64,000 bases of DNA, from positions 47,746 to 111,745 of the forward strand of contig NZ_JASISP010000011.1 of assembly GCF_030063185.1 (NCBI RefSeq), read 5' to 3'. This DNA is from Arthrobacter sp. H35-D1 (GTDB lineage: Bacteria; Actinomycetota; Actinomycetes; Actinomycetales; Micrococcaceae). Shown here in pieces: positions 6,910-14,889 of this stretch (its first letter is position 1; each line of letters opens with the position of its first letter). A program made the position numbers and the translations under genes. Under the pieces are notes generated by a model, which was not told the origin of the DNA, did no database searches, and saw only the letters and a list, made by a program, of their open reading frames with translations.

Positions 6910-8337
6910 GTGACCAGCGAACAAGATGCCTCCAAGCCCTTTGCCCTTCCCAGCCTTGCGATCCTCGGCGGTGGCCCCGGCGGTTATGAAGCCGCACTCG
7001 TGGCAGCCTCGATGGGCGCCCAGGTGACCATCGTTGAACGCTCCGGGGTGGGTGGTGCCGCCGTCCTGACTGATGTGGTCCCGTCCAAGACGCTCATTGC
7101 CACAAGCGAGGCCATGAACCGCAGCGCCGACTCCACCGAGCTGGGCGTGAACTTCAAGGCCCCCGACGGCAACCCCAAGGAGGCCATGAAGGCCGACTTG
7201 TTGCACATCAACGAACGCGTCATGCATCTGGCCCGCGAACAGTCCACCGACATCCGCCGGGGCCTTGAAGCCCTGGGCGTGAAAATTATCATCGGCACGG
7301 GACGTCTGCTGGACAGCCGCACCATCGAAGTGGACCGCGGCGAATCCACGGAAATCGTCAAGGCCGACGCCATCCTGATTGCCGTCGGCGCCCACCCGCG
7401 CGAGCTGGCAACAGCCCAGCCCGACGGCGAACGCATCTTGAACTGGACGCAGATCTACGATCTTGACGAGCTGCCCGAAGAACTCATCGTGGTGGGCTCG
7501 GGCGTCACCGGAGCCGAGTTCGCCTCCGCCTACAACGGCCTCGGCTCCAAGGTCACCCTCATCTCCAGCCGCGACCAGGTGCTCCCCGGCGAAGACTCCG
7601 ACGCCGCCGCCGTGCTCGAGGACGTCTTTGCCCGCCGCGGCCTGCGCGTGCTCTCCCGTTCCCGCGCCGAGGCCGTCAAGCGCACGGAGAACGGCGTCAT
7701 CGTCACCTTGAGCGACGGCAGCACCGTCACCGGCACGCACTGCCTGGTCTGTGTGGGGTCCATCCCGAACACCACCGACATTGGCCTGGAAAAGGCCGGC
7801 GTCGAGGTTACCCCCAGCGGCCACATTAAGGTCGACGGCGTCTCCCGCACCAGCGCCCCCAACATTTATGCGGCAGGGGATTGCACCGGTGTGTTTGCGC
7901 TGGCCTCCGTTGCAGCAATGCAGGGGCGCATCGCCGTGGCCCACCTGGGCGGGGACGGCGTCCACCCGCTCAAGCTCCATCAGGTCTCGTCCAATATTTT
8001 CACTTCCCCCCAAATTGCGTCGGTTGGAGTATCCGAGGCTGACCTGGCTACCGGGAAGTACCAGGGCGACGTCATCAAGCTCTCGCTGAAGACAAACGCC
8101 CGGGCCAAGATGCGCAACGACGACGACGGTTTCATCAAGATCATTGCCCGCAAGGGGTCGGGAACCGTCATTGGCGGAGTGGTGGTCGGCGCCGGTGCCT
8201 GCGAGCTGATCTTCCCGATCGCCCTGGCTGTGACCCACAACCTGCACGTGGACGACGTCGCGAACACCTTCACCGTGTACCCGTCCCTGTCGGGATCCAT
8301 CTCCGAGGCTGCGCGCAGGCTGCACGTGCACATGTAG
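6910..8337 (+). CDS. lpdA: NAD(P)H-quinone dehydrogenase, LpdA-like flavoprotein
   Basis: The protein has 475 residues and starts with GTG. It belongs to the pyridine nucleotide-disulfide oxidoreductase fold: FAD-binding GGGPGG at 20-25, NAD-binding GSGVTGAEFAS near 195, and a C-terminal dimerisation domain. The usual redox Cys pair after the FAD loop is missing: residues 46-60 read GVGGAAVLTDVVPSK instead of the GGTCLNxGCIPSK pattern. This is characteristic of the actinobacterial LpdA/Rv3303c group, which reduces quinones rather than lipoamide. Lipoamide dehydrogenase activity is therefore unlikely. In related genomes it sits beside purine-nucleoside phosphorylase, as here. Confidence 0.88.
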   Translation: MTSEQDASKPFALPSLAILGGGPGGYEAALVAASMGAQVTIVERSGVGGAAVLTDVVPSKTLIATSEAMNRSADSTELGVNFKAPDGNPKEAMKADLLHINERVMHLAREQSTDIRRGLEALGVKIIIGTGRLLDSRTIEVDRGESTEIVKADAILIAVGAHPRELATAQPDGERILNWTQIYDLDELPEELIVVGSGVTGAEFASAYNGLGSKVTLISSRDQVLPGEDSDAAAVLEDVFARRGLRVLSRSRAEAVKRTENGVIVTLSDGSTVTGTHCLVCVGSIPNTTDIGLEKAGVEVTPSGHIKVDGVSRTSAPNIYAAGDCTGVFALASVAAMQGRIAVAHLGGDGVHPLKLHQVSSNIFTSPQIASVGVSEADLATGKYQGDVIKLSLKTNARAKMRNDDDGFIKIIARKGSGTVIGGVVVGAGACELIFPIALAVTHNLHVDDVANTFTVYPSLSGSISEAARRLHVHM

Positions 8338-8353
8338 CGCATGCACATGTGGA

Positions 8354-8430
8354 CTTCTGCGCACCGTTAAGGTCGGATGTGCCGCAGCTGCGGCAGTGGC
8401 GGCACATTCAGGGCAAATGGTGCGCAGAAG
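8354..8430. terminator. Nested inverted repeat, probable transcription terminator
   Basis: Outer arms CTTCTGCGCACC (8354-8365) and GGTGCGCAGAAG (8419-8430) are perfectly complementary. An inner pair ATGTGCCG (8377-8384) / CGGCACAT (8400-8407) is nested inside them. It lies 17 bases after the quinone reductase stop, so termination is the likely role. No long T-run follows. Confidence 0.55.
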
Positions 8431-8507
8431 CAGAAGTATCCGCAGGGGGTAGGGATTCCTGCAGCTTGCAACTCGGCGTGGCCGTCCACATAATGGCACA
8501 AGCTCTC

Positions 8508-8532
8508 CATTAGCTGGACAGTTTGGCTAATG
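8508..8532. promoter_or_regulatory. Inverted repeat just upstream of metP
   Basis: CATTAGC (8508-8514) and GCTAATG (8526-8532) form a perfect 7-bp inverted repeat centred about 20 bases before the start codon. No clear Shine-Dalgarno lies between it and the ATG at 8540, so the transcript may have a very short leader. A repressor or activator site is a reasonable guess. Confidence 0.35.
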
Positions 8533-8539
8533 TGGCCTA

Positions 8540-10144
8540 ATGACAACATCACCCGCCGGCCGGGGTGGAACAGCTGCTCCGGCCCGTCGAGAAACTTTCT
8601 CCTCGCGAAAACTCTTTATTCTCTCAGCGATCGGCTCCGCCGTCGGCTTGGGCAACATTTGGCGCTTCCCGTACATCGCCTATGAAAACGGCGGCGGGGC
8701 GTTCCTGATCCCCTACCTCGTGGCGCTGCTGTGTGCCGGCATCCCGCTGCTCTTCCTGGATTATTCAATTGGCCACCGCTTCCGCGGGTCGGCCCCGCTG
8801 GCCTACCGGCGCCTGCACCGCGCGGCCGAACCAATTGGCTGGTGGCAGGTGTTGATCTGCTTCGTCATCGCCATCTACTACGCCGCGATCATCGCGTGGG
8901 CTGCCATGTACACGTGGTTCTCCCTGACCAAGGCCTGGGGTGATGATGCCCAGGGCTTCTTCTCCAACGACTTCCTGCACACGGCCGACCAGGCGGGGTT
9001 GTCCTTCGACTTCGTCTCGAAGGTCTTCTTCCCGATGCTTGCGGTGTGGATTGTGGTCATCGTGATCATGGTGGCCGGCGTGAACAAGGGCATTTCACGG
9101 GCCAACGCCGTGTTCCTGCCGCTGCTGGTTGTCATGTTCGTGGTCCTCGTGGTGCAGGCGCTTTTCCTTGACGGTGCCATGGTGGGCCTGAACGCCTTCT
9201 TCACCCCCGACTGGTCCGCCCTGGCGAACCCCGGTGTGTGGGCCGCGGCGTTTGGCCACATCTTCTTCTCCCTCTCCGTGGCCTTCGGCATCATGGTCAC
9301 CTACTCCTCCTACCTCAAGCGCAAAACCGACCTGACGGGCTCGGGCATGGTGGTGGCCTTCGCCAACTCCGGCTTCGAACTCCTCGCCGGGATCGGCGTC
9401 TTCGCAGCCCTTGGATTCATGTCCGTGGCCTCAGGAACGGCCGTGGACGAAGTGGCCTCCGGCGGTATTGGGCTGGCCTTCGTGGCGTTCCCGACCATTG
9501 TCTCCGAGGCGCCCTTCGGTGCGGTGCTCGGCGTGCTGTTCTTCGGCTCGCTGGTGTTCGCCGGGCTGACGTCGCTGGTCTCCATTCTTGAGGTCATCGT
9601 GGCGGCGTTCCAGGACAAATTGGGGTGGAGCCGCAAGGGGGCCACCTTGGTGGTCACCATCCCCATTGCGCTGATCTCGCTGATCCTGTTCCCGACCACC
9701 ACCGGCCTTCAGCTGCTGGACACCTCGGATGCGTTTGTGAACCAGTTCGGCATCCTGGCCTGTGCGCTCGTCGCGGTCATCGTGATCTCGGCCGGGCTCG
9801 GCAGCCTCCCGCGCCTGCAGCAGCACCTCAACAAGTCCTCCACCATCAAGTTGGGCGCCGGATGGCGCATTCTGGTCGGCGGCATTGTTCCGGTGGTCCT
9901 GGGCTACTTGCTCATCAACGAGGTGCAGACCAAGAGCACGGAGCAGTATTCCGGCTATCCCGCCTGGTTCAACGGGGTCTTCGGCTGGGGCATGGCCGGT
10001 GCGCTGATTGTGGGAGCACTGCTGCTCTCACTGATTCCATGGAGCGAGAAGTCCAAGCTCAAGGATCCCGAGTATGAAGAGTTCAACGCCGCCGCGGAAC
10101 TTGAAGGCGACATCGACAACAACAAGAAGGAGGTGGAGGCATGA
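8540..10144 (+). CDS. metP: Neurotransmitter:sodium symporter family transporter (MetP-like)
   Basis: The protein has 534 residues and about a dozen hydrophobic segments. The N-terminal signature GSAVGLGNIWRFPYIAYENG (about residues 32-51) forms the sodium and substrate site of LeuT-fold NSS transporters. It acts in the cytoplasmic membrane to import amino acids with sodium. In Corynebacterium the MetP/MetS pair imports methionine and alanine, which is the best substrate guess here because a small MetS-like partner gene overlaps its stop codon (ATGA at 10141-10144). The acidic C-terminal tail after the last membrane segment is typical. Confidence 0.85.
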   Translation: MTTSPAGRGGTAAPARRETFSSRKLFILSAIGSAVGLGNIWRFPYIAYENGGGAFLIPYLVALLCAGIPLLFLDYSIGHRFRGSAPLAYRRLHRAAEPIGWWQVLICFVIAIYYAAIIAWAAMYTWFSLTKAWGDDAQGFFSNDFLHTADQAGLSFDFVSKVFFPMLAVWIVVIVIMVAGVNKGISRANAVFLPLLVVMFVVLVVQALFLDGAMVGLNAFFTPDWSALANPGVWAAAFGHIFFSLSVAFGIMVTYSSYLKRKTDLTGSGMVVAFANSGFELLAGIGVFAALGFMSVASGTAVDEVASGGIGLAFVAFPTIVSEAPFGAVLGVLFFGSLVFAGLTSLVSILEVIVAAFQDKLGWSRKGATLVVTIPIALISLILFPTTTGLQLLDTSDAFVNQFGILACALVAVIVISAGLGSLPRLQQHLNKSSTIKLGAGWRILVGGIVPVVLGYLLINEVQTKSTEQYSGYPAWFNGVFGWGMAGALIVGALLLSLIPWSEKSKLKDPEYEEFNAAAELEGDIDNNKKEVEA

Positions 10145-10278
10145 CTCCCGCAGCCATCACCATGATGATCATTGCCTTGCTGACGGTTTGGGGCGGCTTG
10201 GGACTCGCCCTGTGGAATCTCGCCCGCCACCCCGAGGACGAAGAACAGCTTCCGGAAGAAATGCCGCACGAGCTCTAG
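10141..10278 (+). CDS. metS: MetS-family small subunit of NSS transporter
   Basis: The protein has 45 residues: a single membrane helix (ITMMIIALLTVWGGLGLALW) and an acidic C-terminus ending MPHEL. The ATG overlaps the metP stop codon in an ATGA, and a GGAGGTGGAG ribosome site lies inside the metP tail. Small one-helix subunits of this kind are required by MetP-type transporters of actinobacteria. The match in size, topology and position makes the call firm despite its length. Confidence 0.8.
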   Translation: MTPAAITMMIIALLTVWGGLGLALWNLARHPEDEEQLPEEMPHEL

Positions 10279-10474
10279 GCTGCGGCGCACCCCGGTGATG
10301 CACGCACGTGACCGGATTCTTTTTTGCACAGTTCTTCCCGCACGGCTCCTCCCTGCATGACATCCGTCCGGACGACGGCGCGAGGTGCCCTTCGATGGAA
10401 GGGCGAGTTCCAGCGGTCGTTGCAACACCTAATCTTTTTGGGAGTTGCAACGACCGTTTCGTCTTTTCACCAAA
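10279..10474. other. Intergenic region with 13-bp stem-loop
   Basis: This is the region between metS and the left tip of cargo element 2. It holds the stem CGGTCGTTGCAAC (10414-10426) / GTTGCAACGACCG (10444-10456), followed by a T-rich stretch. No gene is seen. Confidence 0.5.
10414..10456. terminator. Probable terminator of metPS
   Basis: A perfect 13-bp stem with a 17-base loop that contains a run of T is followed by TTTCGTCTTTT. Its position downstream of metS and ahead of the insertion point of cargo element 2 fits a rho-independent terminator. Confidence 0.55.
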
Positions 10475-10560
10475 TGTAGGTTCCGGAGCTGCATGTCACT
10501 ATTCCGGGTTTCGTGTCACCAGTCATTGGCTTGGTTGCGGTCGTCATCAAGATTGGGATT
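10475..10560 (+). repeat. Left terminal repeat of cargo element 2
   Basis: The tip is TGTAGGTTCCGG, then TGTCACTATTC at 10494 and TTTCGTGTCACCAGTCATTGG. The inner part CAGTCATTGG..TGGTTG is shared with the left ends of element 3 (CAGCCATTGG, minus strand inward from 20781) and element 4 (47237 region). It therefore extends the conserved left end to roughly 85 bases. Confidence 0.7.
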
Positions 10561-10688
10561 CCCCGGCTAGACAATGTTCCGTGGTTCCCGCAAGCCGAGT
10601 CGTCTTCGGGACAGTGGCGGCAGTTGGCATGCGGTTGCTTGCGCTTCGCATCGTGAGTCGGCGAACGCTGCCGTGCCATACTGGCGAA

Positions 10689-11330
10689 GTGCTCAACGAT
10701 TACTGGCCTCTCGCCCAATTGAAGCTTGCGACCAAGCGTTTGGAACTCCGCATTCCAAACGATGACGAGTTATCCGAACTGGCTCAGGTCGCAGCCAACG
10801 GGGTGCATGAGCCTGGTGAGCAGCCTTTCTTGACACCATGGACGGATCTTCCTCCTCGTGAGCGGGCGCTCCACGTGATGCAGCAGCATTGGAGCCGCCG
10901 GGGAGCATGGTGTGCGGAGGATTGGGCCTTGGAAATGGGCGTATTCCGTGGAAACGAGCCGGTGGGCATGGTCACGCTAAAGGCACGCAATTTTCTTGTA
11001 CTGCGTGAAGTAAAAACCGAGTCTTGGCTTGGCCTTGAATTTCACCGGCAGGGCATTGGCGCTGAGGCCCGGACGGCTTTGCTGAGCCTTGCTTTTGAAG
11101 GGTTGGGAGCCGTCACCGCCCTGACCGAGGTGTTCCAAGACAACGTTGGTTCGCAAGGCGTCTCGCGTCGGCTCGGCTATCGTCACGATGGCATCTCGCG
11201 GGACGTCCTCGCAGGGCGAGCTGTAGTCTCCGACCGGTTGCGCCTCGATGCTTCGGATTGGGTCCCGATCGATCCCGCAGATCTGGTCGTCACCGGCCTG
11301 GCAAAAGCCCGTCCATTCTTCAGCATCTAG
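10689..11330 (+). CDS. GNAT-family N-acetyltransferase (RimJ/RimL-like)
   Basis: The protein has 213 residues from a GTG at 10689; the frame is open further upstream but runs into the element end, so the GTG is preferred. The acetyl-CoA loop is RQGIGAEAR (residues 120-128), preceded by a beta strand with SWLGLEF and followed by ALTEVFQDNVGSQGVSRRLGY, the usual RimJ/RimL C-terminal block. It transfers acetyl from acetyl-CoA to an amino group. The substrate could be a ribosomal protein, a drug or a toxin. It is a passenger of cargo element 2, beside a nucleotidyltransferase that could also modify small molecules. No resistance claim can be made from sequence alone. Confidence 0.75.
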   Translation: MLNDYWPLAQLKLATKRLELRIPNDDELSELAQVAANGVHEPGEQPFLTPWTDLPPRERALHVMQQHWSRRGAWCAEDWALEMGVFRGNEPVGMVTLKARNFLVLREVKTESWLGLEFHRQGIGAEARTALLSLAFEGLGAVTALTEVFQDNVGSQGVSRRLGYRHDGISRDVLAGRAVVSDRLRLDASDWVPIDPADLVVTGLAKARPFFSI

Positions 11331-11367
11331 AAAGCAGTTCAGGGCGACGCCGCCCGCAGGGGAACCT

Positions 11368-12069
11368 CTACCGGGTACCTCGTAGGAAGCCGTCCATTGC
11401 GTACCCGCCATTCTTGTTCAGTACATCGCCAGCGATTTTTGCCAACTGATATTGGTCGTGGTCCGGTGACGCTGCCCAAGCCAAGAGCCCCACGGCGTCC
11501 CTGACGTTGGGTAATTGCTCCAAACGACGGAGCGCCCATTTACCTTTTCCCAACCACATTCGGTGCTGGAGCAAGAGCAATTCAGCTGTTTGGTTGAATA
11601 CTTCAGAGGCGATGGCGAATGTCTCGGCTGGAACCACTGAACCTAAAAGGTCATCCAGTGAGCAACTGAGATCGTACCGGCGTAGGTCTCGTTCGCCATC
11701 GGTCAACGGCATAGGGCCCTGTTCCATGTAGCGGCGCGCCGCATCCTGCCATTTCTTGCCAGGACCATTGTCCGTCAGCAACAGTCCGCGGGCACAGATA
11801 TCCCCGATGACGGCACATCGCATGGTCCGTTCTTTCTCATACCAGAAGTCCAGGCTGGCCGGGGTATGAACGAAGGCTTCCACGATCCATCCGCGATACC
11901 GGACCGTCTCGGCATAGTTGGATTCACCATCCTCATAGAGGATGGCTATGTCAAGATCTGAGGTTGACGTTGCCCGGCCGAGGGCCGCGCTACCGCCAAG
12001 GATGGATGCATCCGCCCCGACGTGCATCTCTTCAACGAATGAACGGGCAATTGCGATAGGCTCCATCAA
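11368..12069 (-). CDS. Nucleotidyltransferase-fold protein
   Basis: The protein has 233 residues. The N-terminal motif GGSAALGRATSTSDLDIAI (residues 25-43) is the GS..(about 10)..DxD signature of DNA polymerase beta-like nucleotidyltransferases. The C-terminal 100 residues are helical (HRMWLGKGKWALRRLEQLP), similar to the helical domain of aminoglycoside or lincosamide nucleotidyltransferases and of stand-alone MNT/HEPN partners. It could adenylylate a small molecule, tRNA or protein. No HEPN partner is visible next to it. It is convergent with the acetyltransferase, with 37 bases between. The start at 12069 gives MMEPIAIARS; the second Met is equally possible. Confidence 0.65.
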   Translation of the reverse strand: MMEPIAIARSFVEEMHVGADASILGGSAALGRATSTSDLDIAILYEDGESNYAETVRYRGWIVEAFVHTPASLDFWYEKERTMRCAVIGDICARGLLLTDNGPGKKWQDAARRYMEQGPMPLTDGERDLRRYDLSCSLDDLLGSVVPAETFAIASEVFNQTAELLLLQHRMWLGKGKWALRRLEQLPNVRDAVGLLAWAASPDHDQYQLAKIAGDVLNKNGGYAMDGFLRGTR

Positions 12070-12186
12070 TCTATGATGGCCTACTCTATTGGTTCGTTCA
12101 CAAAGTGAGCGAAGAATGCAAACATTCCATAGGGGAACTTTCTGCGGGACACCGGGGTGACGAAAAGCTGATTTATCGGCGGGCAG

Positions 12187-12444
12187 TCAGCGTTCGTAGA
12201 CATTGCTGCGATGACCAAGCGTGATCACTGCTACAACGAGGATGTTGTCGTCAACCGTGTAGACGATGCGGTAGTCTCCTATGCGAACTCTGAGGCCGGG
12301 ACGCCCTTGGAGGGCCTTGGCGCCTGGCGGCCGTGGATCCTCACCGAGGAGCGCGATCGCTCCACGGATGCGGTCGCGATCCTGATGGTCAATTCGTTTC
12401 AACGCGCGAACTGCGGCAGGACGCAACTCGACTTGGTAGGTCAT
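12187..12444 (-). CDS. relE: RelE/ParE-superfamily toxin
   Basis: The protein has 85 residues from ATG at 12444, which overlaps the antitoxin stop by four bases. The pattern VELRPAAVRALKRIDHQDRD, then LGEDPRPPGAKALQG, LRVRIGDYRIVYTV and VAVITLGHRSNVYER is textbook RelE. RelE toxins cut mRNA in the ribosomal A site. The basic and aromatic catalytic positions (R in RIGDYR, the C-terminal HRSNVY) are present, so it looks active. It is the second gene of a two-gene operon and a passenger of cargo element 2. Confidence 0.88.
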   Translation of the reverse strand: MTYQVELRPAAVRALKRIDHQDRDRIRGAIALLGEDPRPPGAKALQGRPGLRVRIGDYRIVYTVDDNILVVAVITLGHRSNVYER

Positions 12445-12689
12445 ACCCAGCCCAGATCGGCTTTCACTTGAGCCCAAGGGATGTTGGGGCCCTCCTCTGC
12501 CATAGCCTCATCGAATGCGGCGACATCTTCGGCTTCTTCCAGAGCTTCAAGCATCTGCTCGTAGCGCTCAGGGCTGACAACCACGGCGGCGCGATGACCG
12601 CGGCGCTCGATGAACACCGCTTCGGTCTTCGAGCGATCGATGACGTCTGAAAAGTGGTTGCGTGCGTCTGCGACGCTGACAATGGACAT
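12441..12689 (-). CDS. relB: Phd/YefM-family antitoxin
   Basis: The protein has 82 residues from ATG at 12689. The N-terminal DNA-binding region MSIVSVADARNHFSDVIDRS and then VFIERRGHRAAVVVSPERYE are diagnostic of Phd/YefM/RelB-type antitoxins. The acidic C-terminal tail (EEAEDVAAFDEAMAEEG) binds and neutralises the toxin. It precedes and overlaps relE. Autoregulation is likely through the inverted repeat just upstream. Confidence 0.88.
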   Translation of the reverse strand: MSIVSVADARNHFSDVIDRSKTEAVFIERRGHRAAVVVSPERYEQMLEALEEAEDVAAFDEAMAEEGPNIPWAQVKADLGWV

Positions 12690-12697
12690 AGCTAAAT

Positions 12698-12724
12698 TGT
12701 ACATCCAGCATTTTGAAATGTACA
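12698..12724. promoter_or_regulatory. Operator-like inverted repeat upstream of relBE
   Basis: TGTACAT (12698-12704) and ATGTACA (12718-12724) form a perfect 7-bp inverted repeat spaced by 13 bases, ending nine bases before the antitoxin start. The A+T-rich spacer can also hold the -10 region. Position and symmetry fit a Phd/YefM antitoxin operator. Confidence 0.55.
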
Positions 12725-12836
12725 TGATTTAGGTTCTTTGAAGGGAAAGCCACGTTGATCGCGATACCTACTGAAGGAAGGATGAGCGGGATAAATGTTT
12801 TGGATTTTCGGCGTCACGACGAACCGAGGACAGCCA
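12725..12836. other. No feature seen between relBE operator and right terminal repeat
   Basis: About 110 bases without an ORF or strong hairpin. It separates the relBE promoter from the 180-bp right end. Confidence 0.3.
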
Positions 12837-13016
12837 CCAATACCGCCTGACCCCAGTTGATTTGGTCATCGCACGTGGAACTGGATGGCGCGTCTTCACC
12901 AACGATGATGCGCCTCGTAGGAAAGTGATACGAATTTGAGAATTCCGCAGATCCAGCGTTGAGCATCGACGCAGGTCAGAGCGATCCGTCGGTGACAGAC
13001 AGCTTGGGATTCTACA
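12837..13016 (-). repeat. Right terminal repeat of cargo element 2 (180 bp)
   Basis: This aligns gap-free to 4967-5146 with about seven substitutions. The tip reads TGTAGAATCCCAAGC inward on the minus strand, then TGTCACCGACGG. The CCAAA duplication follows immediately on the plus strand at 13017. Two of the substitutions in the conserved plus-strand frame QYRLTPVDLVIARG..TRI change the amino acid, so that frame is probably not under selection as protein. Confidence 0.85.
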
Positions 13017-13165
13017 CCAAAGGGGCGGGACCGCCGTCGTACCGGACGTTCACCCACTGTTACCACGCCGTCCGCCCCGTGTTGCCGATTTGGCTGATCC
13101 AGCTCTCTATTGTCGTGGTGCAGCCGCGGCCCAAACAGGCGCCGCGCAACCTTTGGGAGGCAGCA

Positions 13166-14350
13166 ATGACGGCAAGCATCAACCAGCCAAAACTCAGCCG
13201 GAGGACGGCACTGGCTGCCGCGGGAACACTGGGGGCGCTGGGCATCACCGTGGCGGCCGGATCCGAGAGCAAGGCGGCACCCGGGCCCAAGCCGCCCAAG
13301 CCGAGCCTCGCGTTCCGGCCCAACGGCACCTTCAAGATTGTCCAGTTCAATGACACGCAGGACGACGAACGCACCGACCGCCGCACCATCGAACTCATGG
13401 AGCGCACCCTCGACGCGGAGAAGCCCGATTTCGTAGTCATCAATGGTGACGTGATCACCGGGGGCTGCGACAACGAACTGGAGGTCAAGCAGGCCCTGAA
13501 CCATGTGGTGCTCCCCATGGAACGGCGCAGGACCAGCTGGGCAGTGACGTTCGGCAACCATGATGAGGACTCGCTTGCGCGAACTGGCATGACGGAAGCC
13601 AAGATGCTTGCGTTCCTGCAAAGCTACGAGTTCAACGTAAACGCAGACTCCACGCCGGGCCTCACTGGAACCTCCAATACGCAGCTGCTCATCAAGTCCG
13701 CCAAATCCAAGGTGCCCGCCTTTGGCCTCTGGCTCATCGACACGGGCCGCTATGCGCCGGGCACCATCAACGGGCAGAGCTTTGAGGGCTACCCCGATTG
13801 GGACTGGGTGCGCATGGACCAGGTCAACTGGTATCGCGAAATGTCCCTGGCAACGGAGCGCAAATACGGGAAGAAGGTGCCCTCCCTGATGTGGGGCCAC
13901 ATCGCCCTGCACGAGCACCGCAACATGTGGTTTGCCAGCCTTGACTCACGCCAGGAATCTGACCACGCACGGGCGCTCACCCGGCACACCATCGTCGGGG
14001 AGCGCAACGAGGATGAGTGCCCCGGCCCCATCAACTCCGGATTGTTCAATGCCTTCCTGGAGCGTGGGGATGTCAAGGGATACTTTGTGGGCCACGACCA
14101 CGTGAACACTTACGTGGGCAACTACTATGGCGTTGAGCTGGGCTACGCGCCGGGTACGGGCTTCGGGGCTTACGGCCTGCCCGGTGCCGAGCGGAACCGC
14201 CTGCGCGGTGCGCGCGTGTTTGAGCTGGATGAGAACCACCCCGGCATTTACAAGGACACGCGCGTTGTCTTTGCCAAGGACTTCGGGATCGACCTGACCG
14301 CCAATGACCAGCCGATAGAGCCGCTCCCGCTGGGTCCCGGCCAGCTCTAG
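13166..14350 (+). CDS. Tat-exported metallophosphoesterase
   Basis: The protein has 394 residues from ATG at 13166 with a GGGAGG ribosome site. The N-terminus carries a twin-arginine signal: SRRTALAAAGTLGALGITVA at residues 10-29. The calcineurin-like domain shows FNDTQDDERTD, INGDVITG, GNHDED and, near the C-terminus, GHDHVN, which together supply the metal-binding residues. It probably acts outside the membrane on phosphate esters, like the DcrB/PhoD-neighbour phosphoesterases of this group. A longer frame continues upstream into cargo element 2, but that part is the insertion and not coding. Its own promoter should lie between 13022 and 13150. Confidence 0.85.
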   Translation: MTASINQPKLSRRTALAAAGTLGALGITVAAGSESKAAPGPKPPKPSLAFRPNGTFKIVQFNDTQDDERTDRRTIELMERTLDAEKPDFVVINGDVITGGCDNELEVKQALNHVVLPMERRRTSWAVTFGNHDEDSLARTGMTEAKMLAFLQSYEFNVNADSTPGLTGTSNTQLLIKSAKSKVPAFGLWLIDTGRYAPGTINGQSFEGYPDWDWVRMDQVNWYREMSLATERKYGKKVPSLMWGHIALHEHRNMWFASLDSRQESDHARALTRHTIVGERNEDECPGPINSGLFNAFLERGDVKGYFVGHDHVNTYVGNYYGVELGYAPGTGFGAYGLPGAERNRLRGARVFELDENHPGIYKDTRVVFAKDFGIDLTANDQPIEPLPLGPGQL

Positions 14351-14366
14351 CCTCTTTGGCCCGGAG

Positions 14367-14402
14367 GCAGGGCCCGCGATGCACTCCTGCCGCGGGCCCT
14401 GC
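14367..14402. terminator. Terminator after phosphoesterase
   Basis: GCAGGGCCCGC (14367-14377) pairs perfectly with GCGGGCCCTGC (14392-14402). It starts 17 bases after the stop codon. No T-run follows, which is common in high-GC terminators. Confidence 0.6.
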
Positions 14403-14452
14403 TGTGCCAGGGACCCTTCAACTTTCATCCCGCCCCGGCGTACCGTAGAGAA

Positions 14453-14884
14453 ATGACCATGTGGACCTGCCAAGCGTCAGTGGTGGAATTCCCTGATGGC
14501 CGGCGCGTAAGGGGCGCGAGCCGGCGTGATTCCCGCCAAACAGCCGAACATGCTGACTTCGCCGTCTACTTGCTGGGCAGCGCACCCCGCCACCCGTTGC
14601 CCGAGTACCGCTGGGTGAAGTGGCGGGACTTCGGGGTGCCGGCGTCGAGCGCGGATGCTGTGGACGCTTTGCGGGAAGCCTTCGAGCGGTCATTGGGGGA
14701 GCGGGTTGAGATTGTCTGCCGCGGCGGCGTTGGGAGAACTGGCACGGCCCTTGCACTGCTGGCCATGATGGCCGGAATTGGCGGTGCCGACGCCGTGGAC
14801 TGGGTTCGGGCGAACTACCACCCCCGCGCCGTCGAAACCACCGGCCAGCAGCGGTGGTTGCGTGAGGCGGCAGCCCTGATCTGA
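14453..14884 (+). CDS. Protein-tyrosine phosphatase-like protein
   Basis: The protein has 143 residues. The phosphate-binding loop is VCRGGVGRTGTAL (Cys89 to Arg95, Thr96), matching C-x5-R-T of dual-specificity and protein-tyrosine phosphatases. The upstream segment YRWVKWRDFGVP supplies the likely WPD-type loop. It is short and cytoplasmic, with no signal peptide. In actinobacteria such small phosphatases are widespread and their targets are unknown. It stands alone between the phosphoesterase and a decayed secreted-hydrolase gene on the opposite strand. Confidence 0.75.
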   Translation: MTMWTCQASVVEFPDGRRVRGASRRDSRQTAEHADFAVYLLGSAPRHPLPEYRWVKWRDFGVPASSADAVDALREAFERSLGERVEIVCRGGVGRTGTALALLAMMAGIGGADAVDWVRANYHPRAVETTGQQRWLREAAALI

Positions 14885-14889
14885 CGCTT

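Larger units (their letters stand above)
10475..13016. mobile_element. Cargo element 2 (non-autonomous) with CCAAA target duplication
   Basis: The left tip TGTAGG is at 10475-10480 and the right tip TCTACA ends at 13016. The bases CCAAA occur immediately outside both tips (10470-10474 and 13017-13021), a perfect 5-bp direct duplication. This shows the 2,542-bp unit moved as one piece. Removing it restores a plausible intergenic region between metS and the phosphoesterase. Cargo: an acetyltransferase, a nucleotidyltransferase and a RelBE-type toxin-antitoxin. There is no transposase gene or fragment. The left boxes TGTCACTATTC and TTTCGTGTCACCAG match elements 1 and 3; the right 180 bp match element 1. 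Confidence 0.82.

Noticed and set aside
6784..8499. 571-codon minus-strand frame over the quinone reductase
   Set aside because: Shadow frame caused by high GC at third positions; no family pattern, while the plus strand has clear motifs.
12896..13918. Long minus-strand frame opposite the phosphoesterase gene
   Set aside because: Antisense shadow of a GC-rich gene; it also reads through the element end.
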